A stretch of 40,818 nucleotides of DNA, from contig CALSCO010002145.1 in the NCBI GenBank assembly GCA_943704415.1, positions 1 to 40,818 on the forward strand. The letters are read 5' to 3'. The notes beneath the pieces were generated by a model. That model was not told where the DNA came from, ran no database searches, and worked only from the letters and a program-made list of their open reading frames with translations. Source of the DNA: Parvularia atlantis (lineage: Eukaryota; Opisthokonta; Rotosphaerida). Positions 10,201 through 19,925 of this stretch are shown one piece after another (position 1 is the first letter of the stretch; the number at the start of each line of letters is the position of its first letter). The position numbers were made by a program, and so were the translations under genes.

Positions 10201-13200
10201 CTTCGCATCTGAGCGGCGGCGGCGGCGCGTGCACGCAGCTGTCGTGGGCCCAGCCGGCGTCGTCGGGCACGCACGCACTGCTGTCGTACATCGTCGAGGT
10301 CAGCAGTGTGCCGTCAGCAGAGGCTGACAACCAGGCCTCGCTCGAGGACCGAGGTGCGCGGCGCTCGCGCTGTGTCACCTCTGACGCTCGCGTACGATGC
10401 GACCAGGCCGGGCGGTGCTCGGCCGCGCGAGCTTTGTCGAGGTGCACCGCGGTGGACCCGAGGGCTTGTACTGGACCATGGCCGGCATGGACCGCTCGCA
10501 CGAGTACTGGTGCGCGCGTTCGCCCGTGTCGGTGCGCGCTGACGTGCGCGAGCGCGCAGCTACCGCGTGTTTGCGACGAACGCCATCGGCCGCAGCGCGT
10601 GCGATGCATGTGTCGTGGTCGTCTTCGAGCGCGACGGTGCGTCTGCGGCTGCGACTTTCGCGTCCCCTCACCCCCGTTTACGCGCCGCAGCGCAACTCAC
10701 GCCGCGCCGCGTCAAGGTGCCGCACGAGCGGCCGAACGTCGCTTTCACCTCGTGGTTCGAGGCGCACAACAAGCCGTGGCCGGATGCCGCGACGGTCGCG
10801 GCGCAGCTCCAGCGCGACGCCGCAATGAAGACCGAGCGTGCGCACAGCGCATCGGTCGTCAAGCAGGACCGCGCCGACGAGCCCGAGAACGTGGCCGAGA
10901 GCGCTGCGATGGACGTCTCGACGGCGAGCGCGACCGCGACCGCGACCGATGTGGTGGTGGCTGCTGAGGATGCAGCATCCGCGCCAGCCGCGCCAGAGCC
11001 AGAGCCAGCCGCGCCAGCGGACGCACCGCCAGAGCCAGCAGCGCCTGCAACGTCGTCGCCACCGACCGCGCCGTCATCGTCAGCGATCGTCCCGCAGTCC
11101 GACCCGCCTGCACCATGGTCGCAGCCAGAGCCGGAGCCGGAGCCGTTCGTGAGCGTCGAGAGCGTGGACGTGCCGCAACACAAGCCGACGCCGCCGACGC
11201 CGACGCCACAGCCGCCCGTGTCCCAGGAGGACAACAGCGACGGTATCGAGCTGCTCGACGTCGAGTTAGACGACGCTGTCACGCCTGTGTCGTCGCTGCG
11301 TCCGTGGGCCGTCGCCGCGTCGCCAGCCAAGCATCGGCGCCGCGTGCAGCCAGCGCACGATGGGTCATGGCTGTGGAAGCGTCGCATGATCGACAGCGTG
11401 ATCGAGGGTGCGTGCAGCCGCGTCGTGTGAGAGCAAGGCTGACCCGCACAACCGCGCTGCAGTCGACATGCAGACGACCGAGGCCCCCGTTCCTGCCGTC
11501 GTCGTCGAGCCCGCCGAGCCCCCAGCCGCAGCCGTGCCCAGCGAGGACCCGGTGTCCGTGCCACTGCCGGTTGCAGGCCCGAGTCCGCCGCTGCCGACGG
11601 TGAAGATCGAAGCGCCGCCCGCCCCGCCAGCGGCTGCACCACCCGCGCCCGCCTCGCCTGCGTCTGCCCTGCCCGCGCCCGCTCGACCGGTCAAGGCGGG
11701 GCTGCTGCCGTTCCAGCCCGAGGCGCCCCTGATGTGGCGCTCATACGGCCAGCAGCTGCAGCAGCGTGCACAGCGTCCGACGCGACCGCCGCAACATAAG
11801 TTGCGTCGGCTGTCTGTACCGAGCCAGCGCAAGCCGATCAGCAGAGCGAGCGACGACGATGACGACGACGACGACAACGAGGAGGAGGACCGCGCGGGCG
11901 ACGACGACGGCGAGGGCCGGCGCAGCCCGCTGAGCCCGACGATCCCCGCGCGCGGCGAGGGGCCCAGGCGCAGTACGGACGACGAGCCCAACTCGCCCGT
12001 CATCGCGCGCTCGGCCAAGCGCCTGCTGTCAAGCGAGGGGCCAGCGCAGATGGAGCTCTCACAGCGCGAGTCGATCGACGACCTGCGCAGCTCGATCGGT
12101 CGGGTGGTGTCGCCGCTCGCTTACAAGCTGCATGCTGCTGCCGTGCCCGAGCCGGTCGCTGCGCCTGCGGCTGAGCCAGTGGCTGTGCCTGAGCCGACGG
12201 CTGTGGCCGAGCTCGTGCCTGAACCTGAGCCGATCGTGGTGTCCGAGGACGTACCTGCTGCTGTTTCTGGACCGGACATGGTCGTCATTTCCGAGCCTGA
12301 GCCAGTGCATGAGCCGCCTACTGCTGTGCCCGAGCCTGCTGCTGTGGTCGCTCCCGCACCCAAGCCAGAGCCTGCGCCAGTTCCTGAGCTGGTCTCTGTT
12401 CCTCTGCTCGCGTTCATTCCCGAGACTGTGCAAGCGCCTGAGCCTGAGACTGAGCTTGAGCCTGAACCTAATCTTGAGCCTGTGCCCATCGTTGCATCCG
12501 CGACCGAGCAGCCCGCGACCGAGCAGCCCGCGACCGAGCAGCCCGCGACCGAGCAGCCGGTCGACGAGCAACTGGTCGTCGAACAGCCGGCGACCGAGCA
12601 GCCGCAGCAACTGAAACGACGCTTGATGCTGCCGCCGGTTGACACCACGCAGAGCACGGCCGTGCCGATTGCAGCCGGCCGCCTGCGCAGGTTGAGCCGC
12701 AGCAGCAACGGCGACGGCACCTCGCCGCCCGAGCCGTCGACGCCCGAGCCAGCCATATCGGCACAAAAGGCGAAGCGCGCCCGCGCCGACGCCGACGCCG
12801 AACATGCACCAGAAGCCGCTGCGCCTCAGCGACGCAGCAGTCGCAGCAGCATCGCCTCGCCTGAGCTGTCGCCGCAGCCCTCGCCGCATACGTCGCCGCC
12901 CGTCGCACCCACGGCCGGTCATCAGCGCCGCACGTCGCTGTCGGTCTCCACCGTCGCCGAGCCGCTGCAGCGTGGCCGTTCTGCGCATCCCGAGCCGCCG
13001 TCACTCGCCACGTCTGCCACGCCCGCCGTGCCCGTAACGCCGGACAGCCCGGCCAGCCCCGTGCTGGTGCGGAGCACCAAGCGGCCGCGGCGCGAGCTCG
13101 CCGGCGTGGCCCCGGTTGAGGCGGCGGTCACGATCGAGCTAGCCGACCGGGTGCGACGTGCATGCCACCGCGCCTCTGTGCCTGACGTGCCCGCCGCAGA

Positions 13201-13717
13201 TACAGCAGAGCGACCTGCACCTCGGCGCCCGGCTGGACGTGTATGACCGCCAGCGGCTCCACGTGTGGTGCCGCGTGCGTATCGTTGATCAGCGTGCGTG
13301 GCGTGGCGTGCTGCCGTCGCGCGTGGGCCTGAGCGCGCTCGGCAGACCCTCCACACGCACCGCAGCACTTTCGTGTCCACTACTACGGCTGGGCCAAGGA
13401 ACACGATCAGTGGATGACGGAGGATGAGCTGCCGTGCGTGCCTCGCGCGGGCCCGCGCTGCCCCGGCTCACGTGGGAGCGACCGCAGCAAATACGCCCGG
13501 CGCTGCCGCCCTGACGCCGTCAGCGGCAAGGACGACGAGGACGACGAGCTGCTGACGCGGCAGATCGACGGTGCGCGCCTCCCGTCGCCACCTACGGAGC
13601 CTGACACGCTTGTGGCGCGTGCGCGCACACACAGCACGTCGCGAGGAGATCGCGCATACGAGCCCGCACGCGCGCCCGCGGTCGCTGCGCCCGCCGCGTG
13701 CAGCAAGACCGTCGTGA
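7295..13717 (+). CDS. HCF-1-like Kelch/Fn3 chromatin protein with C-terminal Tudor-knot (chromo-barrel) domain
   Basis: A 1,753-residue protein inferred from 22 exons. Residues about 1-385 form a Kelch propeller laid out like animal HCF-1 (VVAWGGDRGVLGDVW, VMFGGVREY, AVLFGGV, VVVFGGT, MLVCGGW, LLVWGGR). A charged linker has PTDPRR repeats (from about 470). Fn3-like sequence follows (about 590-840: NTASLSWAQPASSG, LLSYIVEVSS, YRVFATNAIG), then about 800 residues of Ala/Pro/Glu-rich low complexity. Residues about 1641-1700 look like a Tudor-knot (LGARLDVYD, WCRVRIVD, HFRVHYYGWAKEHDQWM). Introns: 7455-7522, 7678-7743, 7887-7940, 8180-8226, 8316-8364, 8540-8612, 8696-8742, 8849-8892, 9459-9503, 9586-9640, 9721-9776, 10045-10104, 10179-10238, 10354-10406, 10510-10559, 10637-10690, 11408-11462, 13151-13199, 13308-13365, 13434-13487 and 13571-13634. 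The coding sum is divisible by three. 9777-10044 may hide another intron. A role as a nuclear chromatin adaptor is inferred. Confidence 0.8.
9195..9345 (+). repeat. Four PTDPRR-type peptide repeats in the HCF-like linker
   Basis: Within exon 8893-9458 the hexapeptide PTDPRR or a close variant (PSDPRR, PTDPRQ) occurs four times at intervals of about 14-17 residues, each followed by a hydrophobic/proline stretch. The DNA copies differ at several sites, so this is a conserved or old protein repeat rather than a fresh slippage array. Function unknown; a short linear binding motif is one possibility. Confidence 0.8.
12130..12480 (+). repeat. Pro-Glu-Pro (PEP/PEPV) low-complexity array with atypical codon use
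   Basis: This part of the HCF-like gene encodes repeated PEP, PEPV and EPEP units. The DNA is built from cctgag and gctgtg-type units, with many T-ending codons (cct, gct, gtt), unlike the surrounding G/C-ending codons. This suggests local expansion from a short seed. It stays in frame throughout. Confidence 0.8.
12499..12558 (+). repeat. 15-bp tandem repeat encoding ATEQP
   Basis: Four almost perfect tandem copies of a 15-bp unit (cgcgaccgagcagcc) encode ATEQP. Diverged copies (VDEQL, VVEQP, ATEQP) follow to about 12605. The unit is a multiple of three, so copy-number change would alter protein length without shifting the frame. Confidence 0.9.
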
Positions 13718-13758
13718 GAACGTTGCACAGCAGCCTGGCGACACAAGGCATCATTATT

Positions 13759-16530
13759 TCACCCCTCCAGGGCACCCTCAACGTTTGCGTGGATTGCGCC
13801 GGCCTTGCGCAGGTCCGAATACGGCGTGCTGTAGCCGGAGCCGGGCCACTTGCCTGCCGACGTGCCGGCTTGAGTCAGGCAGCACACGCGCTCGCGCGCA
13901 AGCCTGCACCGCACCGCCGCACGCCTTGTGCAGGCTGTAGATGGCCGCGGCGATGGCGGTCTCCATCTCGGCTGTGAGCGGCGCGTTAGGAACAGGCTGC
14001 GCCACCGCGCCACCGCGCTCGCACCGAGGTCGACGTAAAAGTCCAGGTGCTTCACCTTGCGGGCGTAGCGATCGTAGAGCTGATCGGGCGCTTTGATGCA
14101 CCTGTCCTCACTCGCGAAGACCTTGGTGCTGACGCAGTCGCCCGGCTTGCCCAGGCAGGCGTCCATAAACATCTTATTGCACTCCTGGACCTGCACGCGG
14201 CGCCCTCGCGTGAGCTGTGTGCCTTGTGCGAGGCGCCGCGCCCGCGAAGCGCACCCGCGGCTCCATGTCGAGATCAGGCGCGTAGCCCGTGAGCACAATC
14301 TGGTGGTGCAGCTCCATCAGCTTTGAGATCTGGTAAAAGTCGTTGTTGTAGTACGCTGGTGAGACCTCGATCTGCGGGCGGGGGGCGGGGGTTGCCCGTG
14401 AGCGCGGGCCGCCACGGCCCGTTTGCCGAGACGCACGACGGCCGTGCGCGGCTGCGAGAAGATGACGTTGACCAGCTGCGACGAGTGCGACGAAATGATC
14501 AGGCCCGACTCGGCAAAGAGCTTCATCTGCGCGGCAAGGGGCAGGCGTCAGTGCTTGTGGCGTGCAGTGGCAGGCCCGCGGCACCTGCTCGGCCGACGAG
14601 TTGGTCGCGTCGATGTACTTGACCTCGATCTCGCCGACGCGGAACTTGTTGCGCAGCAGGTCGATCACTTGGTCTTGGTTGAGCATGCGGCTGCCGGGCG
14701 GGGGCGCGTTAGCACGCGCGCGTGTCGAGCGGCCCTCGGGGGCGCTGCGCACCGGAGCGGCTCGCGGTTGCGGTAAAGGAAGACCGCGCGCGACGGCGGG
14801 CAGGTGTAGAGGTGGTGCTTGTAGCGCGTGTAGACGGCCGAGCGCAGCGTGCTCGCGTCGGCGGAGGACGTGGCGACCTGTGCCGTGCCGCAGGGCGTGA
14901 GGGCGCCGAGCGGGACATACGCGCGCACGCACAATCGCGGTAATGGACGTGGTCGAGAGCTGGTCCATGCAGATGCCGCCGCCCGGGGCGTCGTTGAGGT
15001 CGATCTTCCTGCGATCCGAGCAACGTCACCGCGTGTGCATCGCCCGCGCGCGCGCACGCACCAGAACGGCTCCTTGAGCGGGTAGCCGATGTCCTCGGTC
15101 GTGAGGTCGTAGATGAACTTTTCGTGCTCGGCCCACGGCGGGTCGAGCTTGTTGTACATGACGCGCGCGAGCTGCGGCGCGGCGCGGCGTGGCACGGTCA
15201 GGCGATGCGCAGGCCGTGCGTGCGGGGCGCGCGCGTGCGCGCCTTCGGGAAGGCGTACGAGCTGGCCTGGAGCATGACCGAGTGGAACAGGCCGTGCGAT
15301 TCGACAAAGTGCCCGATCTGGTGGCCCTGCACGTACGTGTCGAGCAGCCAGTTGTGCTCAGGCACGTAGCGCATGTTCTCGACGCTAGAGCTGGCGGCGG
15401 TGGACGACAGTTGAGCGCGGTCGGCTGCGCCGCGGCCTCTGGCGGGGAGCGCACCGCGGCACGAAGAGCGGGCGGTTGTCCTTCATGAAGCAGATGCAGA
15501 ACCGCGGCTTGTCCTTTGTGGGCAGCTTCTGGTCGCAAACGGTGGCCTGCTGCTGCAGACGCTCCAGCAGGGCGCGGTCGGCGACGGAGAAGATGGTGTG
15601 GGTGCCGTTGGTGCACGCGTTGAAGAACGTGCACACGCGGTACTTGCGCGGGTCGGCATCAAAGATGACCCCTGCATATCGCGCGATCGGTTGGGATGAC
15701 TGGCGAAATGCGTGGTCGGGCGCGCACGCGCGCTCACCGTGCGAGTCGCCCTTGCCGTAGCCCTCCCAGAGCTCGTTGCCCTGGATGCGCGGGCGCAGGT
15801 TGCGGTCGTAGTACGGGAAGGGCAGCACTGCGGGGCGCGGCTTAGTAACGCGCACGCGCACAGGCGAAGACGCACGCGCGCCGTTGGCCGGCTTGAACTC
15901 GAGCGGGCCGGTCGGGCGCGCGGGCCGGGGCTGTGTGGGCGGGCTGGTGGCGATGGCCTCGTCGGCCGCGGGCTCGTTCTGCACCGCGGCGATGCGCTCG
16001 GCGAAGCGCGGGCCGTCCTCGAGCAGGTCCTTGTTGCGCGGTACGACGCGCTTGGTGGGCGCGGTCGTCGGGGCGCTGCCGCCGACGCCGGCGAAAGACA
16101 GCAGCGCCGCGAAGCCGCCGTTGCCGTCGTCAGGTGCGCGCGGCTTGGTGGTAGGGCGCGGGGGTCTTGTCACGGTGCTGGCGAGGCGGCCCTCGCTGTC
16201 CGCGGCAAAGTCGTCGCTGTAGTACTCGTCGTCGTCGTCGCCGGCGCCGAGCAGCGTGTTCTGCACGGCCACGACGAGCACGACCGTGGCGACGATGGCG
16301 AGCGCGAGCAGCAGCAGGCTGCGGCAGCGCAGGCGCAGCCCGCCGGCCACGCCCCCGCCGGCCACGCCGCTCGGGTGTGTGTGGCGCGCCGTGGTGGCGG
16401 CGGTGCCGCGGAAGAGCGGCAGGAGCGGCTGCGACGAGGCCTCGGACGGGAACGCGGTGGCGGCGGTGGTGGACGGCGCGGCGCGGCCCTTCTTCTTCGC
16501 CAGCGTCGCGGCGACGTGCGCCTTTCGTGC
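13759..16530 (-). CDS. GT61-like glycosyltransferase, type II membrane protein
   Basis: A predicted Golgi/ER glycosyltransferase. One membrane segment near the N-terminus (SLLLLALAIVATVVLVVAV) is followed by an acidic, Pro/Thr-rich stem, as expected for a type II enzyme. The C-terminal domain carries the GT61/DUF563-style core LFAESGLIISSHSSQLVNVIF, then AVVEVSPAYY, matching the family pattern around (G)xHGAxLTNxxF. Donor and acceptor sugars cannot be inferred. At least eight short introns interrupt the gene, for example after GDSH near 15752 and before MKLFAESG near 14530. The 3' end GALEG-stop is at 13759. The start is unresolved: no in-frame ATG precedes the membrane segment. A 50-nt intron with acceptor near 16531 may join it to an unseen upstream exon. 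Its stop is 41 bp from the stop of the convergent HCF-like gene. Confidence 0.75.
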
Positions 16531-16775
16531 AGTTCTGCAACGGCACGTTTCAGCCTTCTTCCGGCGCGCACGCGGCGACGGCACGAGGACGCGCGCGAAG
16601 AGGGCGCGGGGTGCGTCGAGAGGCGCGCGGCGTGCGCGCGATGAAGCACCGCGCGACGCAAAAACCGGAACGCGACGGGAATGAGAGCCTGCACGTGTCA
16701 CTGAGTGGGGCTCTGAGAGCCGCCACACGTGCGAAATCGCCGAGGTACGTGGCCAGACCTGACTGCACCGGCGCA
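16531..16775. promoter_or_regulatory. Shared 5' region of the GT61-like and CDC16 genes
   Basis: This gap lies between divergent genes and probably holds the missing first exon of the GT61-like gene as well as both promoters. The minus strand has no ATG between 16531 and 16783. No TATA box or other recognisable site is seen. Confidence 0.4.
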
Positions 16776-19170
16776 ATGGCGGGCATGGCGGCGGGGCTGC
16801 GCGCGGCTGTTGAGGCGCGGCGCCGCGCGCTGCAGCCGGCCGGCGCCGCGTTCTGGGCGGACAAGCTGTGGGCGCTGACGGGTGCGCCGCCGCGCCTCTG
16901 CCGTGCTGCCCACCGCCTCGCTGAGCTGCCGTGCGCGCAGGCGAACCGAACGACCTCCTGCTGCTCGCGCGCTGCCACCTCGACGCCGGCAACCCCGCGC
17001 GCGCGCTGCGCCTGCTGCAGCCGGCGCGGGAGCTGGGCGTGGACGGCGTGCTGCTGACGGCGCAGTGCCTCCTCGCGCTCGGCGAGTGGGGCCAGCTGGG
17101 CGACCTGCTTGGCGACGGCGCGGCGGCGCGCTGGACGCGGCTCGCGCGCGAGGGCGACGCCGCGCAGCACACGCCCGAGGCCGTCGCGCAGCTGTGCTAT
17201 CTACACGGCCTCGCGCAGCTCAAGATGGAGCTGCCCGACAAGGCCGCCGTGAGCTTTGTCGAGGCGCTGCGGCTCGACCCGCTGCACGTCGAGGTGCTGC
17301 CGCGACGGCCGTAACGGTCGCGCCCTCGCTCCTTACACGCCGACTCGTCGCAGGCGCTGCAGAAGCTGACCGACGGCAGCCTGCTGACGGCGAGCGCCGG
17401 TTGCGCCCACGGACGTTGTGCGCATCGCCGTGCTGAGCGCGCGGGCGCGCAGAGGCGGGCCTGCTGGACGCGATCCAGGCGGCCGGCAAGACGCACGCGG
17501 GTGTCGACACGGCGCTCATCCGCGCGCTGTACGGGGCGCGCATGGCGCAGTCGCAACCGCCGGTGGTCGTGAGCGCGCACGTCGCGACGCTCGTGAAGAC
17601 GTACGCGCTCGAGGCCAACGCCGACGTGCTGGCGACGCAGGTGCGGCGATGGCGGCGTCTGCGCGCAACGAGAAGCTGACGTTTTGCGGAGGCGAGCATG
17701 TTGCTGGCCAGTGGCAACGCAGAGGCTTGCCTGCGCACGGCCGAGCGGTGTGCTCGCTGTCTGCTCGCGCCCCGCCGCTCCAACACCGCCGCCGCAGCGC
17801 GCTCGAGGCGGACGGGATGCACGCGGGCGCGTTGCTCACGCGGATCGCGTGCCTGCACAAGCTCAAGCGCAAGAACGAGTTGTTTCTGCTGGCGCACCAG
17901 GTGCTGCGTCTTTGTGCCCCTCCCGTGCGGTGCCTCATGCCGCGACGCGCGCAGCTGGTCGACAGCGCAACGGGCCACCAGGCCCTGCCATGGTACGCGG
18001 TCGGCGTCTACTACCTGGTGCGTGCCCCGGCAGCCGGTCGCTGCGCCAGTGCTAAGCCCTGCCGCCGCAGCTCACGCGGCAGATGGAGAAGGCAAGACTG
18101 TACTTTAGCCGGGTGCGGCGACGCGCGCGCTTGAACGCTGCTCGGCTGGGGCCCTGACACGCCGCGCACAGGCGATCTCGTACGAGTCGACGATGGTGCA
18201 GGCGTGGATCGGGTTTGGGCACTCGTTCGCGCTGCGCGACGAGCACGACTCGGCGCTCGCGGCGTACACGACGGCGGCCCGGCTGGCACCGAGGTGCGTG
18301 TGGGCGGACGCGCTCTCGCTGGCTGGACTGCTGACGGTCGTGCGCACCAGGTCGCACCTTCCGCTGATGTTCATGGGCAAGGAGTACCTCAAGCTCAACG
18401 ACCTGCCGTCGGCCGAGCAGTACCTCAAGCAGGTGCGGCGTCGGCTGCGGCCTCACTGCGGGGCTGACGAGCGGCGCGCCAGGCGCACAGCATCGCGCCG
18501 CGGGACGCGGTGACGCTGAACGAGCTCGGCGTGCTGTGCATCCGCCAGGGCAACTACGGCGCGGCGCGGGTGCGTGGCGCTGGGGTGGACGATTGTGCTG
18601 CAGTGGCGTGACGCCGCGAGCGCAAACAGGCGCACCTCGAGATGGCGATCGAGGTCGACCCGGCCAACCCGGACCTTGAGCCGACGTTCATCAACCTCGG
18701 GCACGCGCTGCGCAAGCTCAAGTACGTGGCCTGCGCTCTCGTGCACGCGTGTGCGGCGTGCGGCTGACAGCGCGCCACAAGGAACTACGCCTCGGCGCGT
18801 GACAGCTTCGAGCGCGCGCTGCAGCTCAATCCGCTCTCGGCCGAGACGCTGACGGCGCTCGGGCTGCTGCACCAGCTGGAGCACCGGCTGGCCGACGCGG
18901 TGGAGCTGTACCACCAGGTGTGTGCGCCGGGTGCCACGGCGGCGTGCTTACGCGGGTGGACAGGCGCTCGGGCTCGACGGCGAGTATACGCTCGCGACGG
19001 ACCTGCTGACGCGCGCTCTCGAGAACCTCTTTGTGATGCCGGTCGAGCTCGCGGTGCCGGCCGTGCCGCCGGTGGGACCGCTCACGTCGCCGGCGCGGAG
19101 CAGCGCGTCGGCCGAGACGTCGGCGATGCAGCTGGACAGCTCGGGCATGTCGATGGACGTGAGCATGTAG
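16776..19170 (+). CDS. CDC16: Anaphase-promoting complex subunit CDC16/APC6 (TPR protein)
   Basis: A TPR scaffold subunit of the APC/C ubiquitin ligase, which drives exit from mitosis. Spliced segments reproduce the Cdc16 layout: an N-terminal helical/TPR part (PNDLLLLARCHLDAGNPARAL), then PWYAVGVYYL, ARLYFSR, the diagnostic AWIGFGHSFALRDEHDSALAAYTTAARL, HLPLMFMGKEYLKLNDL, VTLNELGVLCIRQGNYGAA and LNPLSAETLTALGLLHQLEHRLADAVELYHQ. It ends in a Ser/Met-rich tail with TAG at 19168-19170. More than ten introns are present. The first removes 16882-16940 or so, joining ALTG to EPNDLL. Some internal splice sites between 17310 and 17700 are not placed with certainty. The stop is 58 bp from the stop of the convergent mS33 gene. 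Confidence 0.88.
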
Positions 19171-19228
19171 AGAGACAGAGTGGGGGGGGGGAGAAAATGT
19201 GCAGACGACCACGGGGACACGCGCGCCG

Positions 19229-19655
19229 TCACTTCTTCTTGTTTTTGATCGTGGCGCGCTTGCCCTGGCCTGCGCGCCGGTCGGGTGAGCCTGAGGGCCG
19301 TGGCGGGCCGCATGCGCCGCGCACCCTTCTTCGGCGGCCCCTTGCCGCGCTGGCGCAGCCGCAGCGCCTTGTCGCGCCAGTACTCGGCGTCCGAGTCCTC
19401 GTACGACTCGTCCAGGCGGAACAGGCGCTCGTACTCGGGCGGGTGGTACGCGAGCAGGTGCGGCCCGGCCATCTTGCGCCGGAGGAACTTGAGCCCCGTG
19501 CGCGCGTTGGTCGGGTTGAAGACGGTCCCGAACACGCGCGAGCTCATCTGTGCGCGCGGCAGCCCGCGCCGTCGGCTCACGCGGACACGCACACGCACAC
19601 GGCGCGCGCTTAACGAGCGCACCTCGTTGAGCCGCAGCAGCAGCGCCGAGGCCAT
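19229..19655 (-). CDS. MRPS33: Mitochondrial small-subunit ribosomal protein mS33 (MRPS33/Rsm27)
   Basis: A small basic protein of the mitochondrial ribosome. The core RVFGTVFNPTNARTGLKFLR, followed by MAGPHLLAYHPPE, is the family signature. The tail is basic (GKGPPKKG spliced to QGKRATIKNKKK). Introns are at 19558-19622 and 19270-19324; both restore the reading frame. The first exon encodes MASALLLRLNE, chosen because it matches the position and style of family N-termini and because the upstream in-frame codon is only GTG. There is no clear cleavable presequence, as is common for this family. Confidence 0.92.
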
Positions 19656-19925
19656 CAACGGCACAAGGACAGGAAGGTCTGTACAACGACGGTCGCGACG
19701 TGTATAAACTGAACTTCAACACAACAGTATATATGCCTCTTTGACTACGATCGAGCGGCGCGGGGCTGGCGGCTGGCGGCTGGCAGCATCGCAGGGGCGG
19801 TGGAGCGGTGGGTGAGCTGTGACGGATCTGACGCAACTGGTTTCGGGGCCGCGCGCGGCAAGCAGGGAAGACGAAAGGAAAAAAGTCGACGTGTGACAAG
19901 CACCATGACACCGCAGCCGATCGCA
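19656..19925. promoter_or_regulatory. Intergenic region with AT-rich mS33 promoter
   Basis: This 270-bp gap separates the mS33 start from the MFS gene stop; both genes are on the minus strand. It contains locally AT-rich elements near 19700-19735 (gtataaact and agtatatatg), the only TATA-like sequences I noticed in an otherwise GC-rich contig. The rest is GC-rich and featureless, and presumably holds the MFS 3' UTR. Confidence 0.5.

Noticed and set aside
11365-12988. Long antisense open frames opposite the HCF-like low-complexity exon.
   Set aside because: In DNA this GC-rich, random open frames are long on all strands. These have repetitive composition mirroring the sense repeats and no family similarity.
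13690-13980. Extension of the HCF-like gene into the frame open to 13977.
   Set aside because: The model with intron 13571-13634 ends at 13717, 41 bp before the stop of the convergent GT61-like gene; the longer frame would run through that gene's coding exons.
15385-17172. GT61-like frame extended up to 17172.
   Set aside because: The upstream part begins at GTG, is low-complexity Arg/Ser/Ala and lies antisense to the CDC16 gene.
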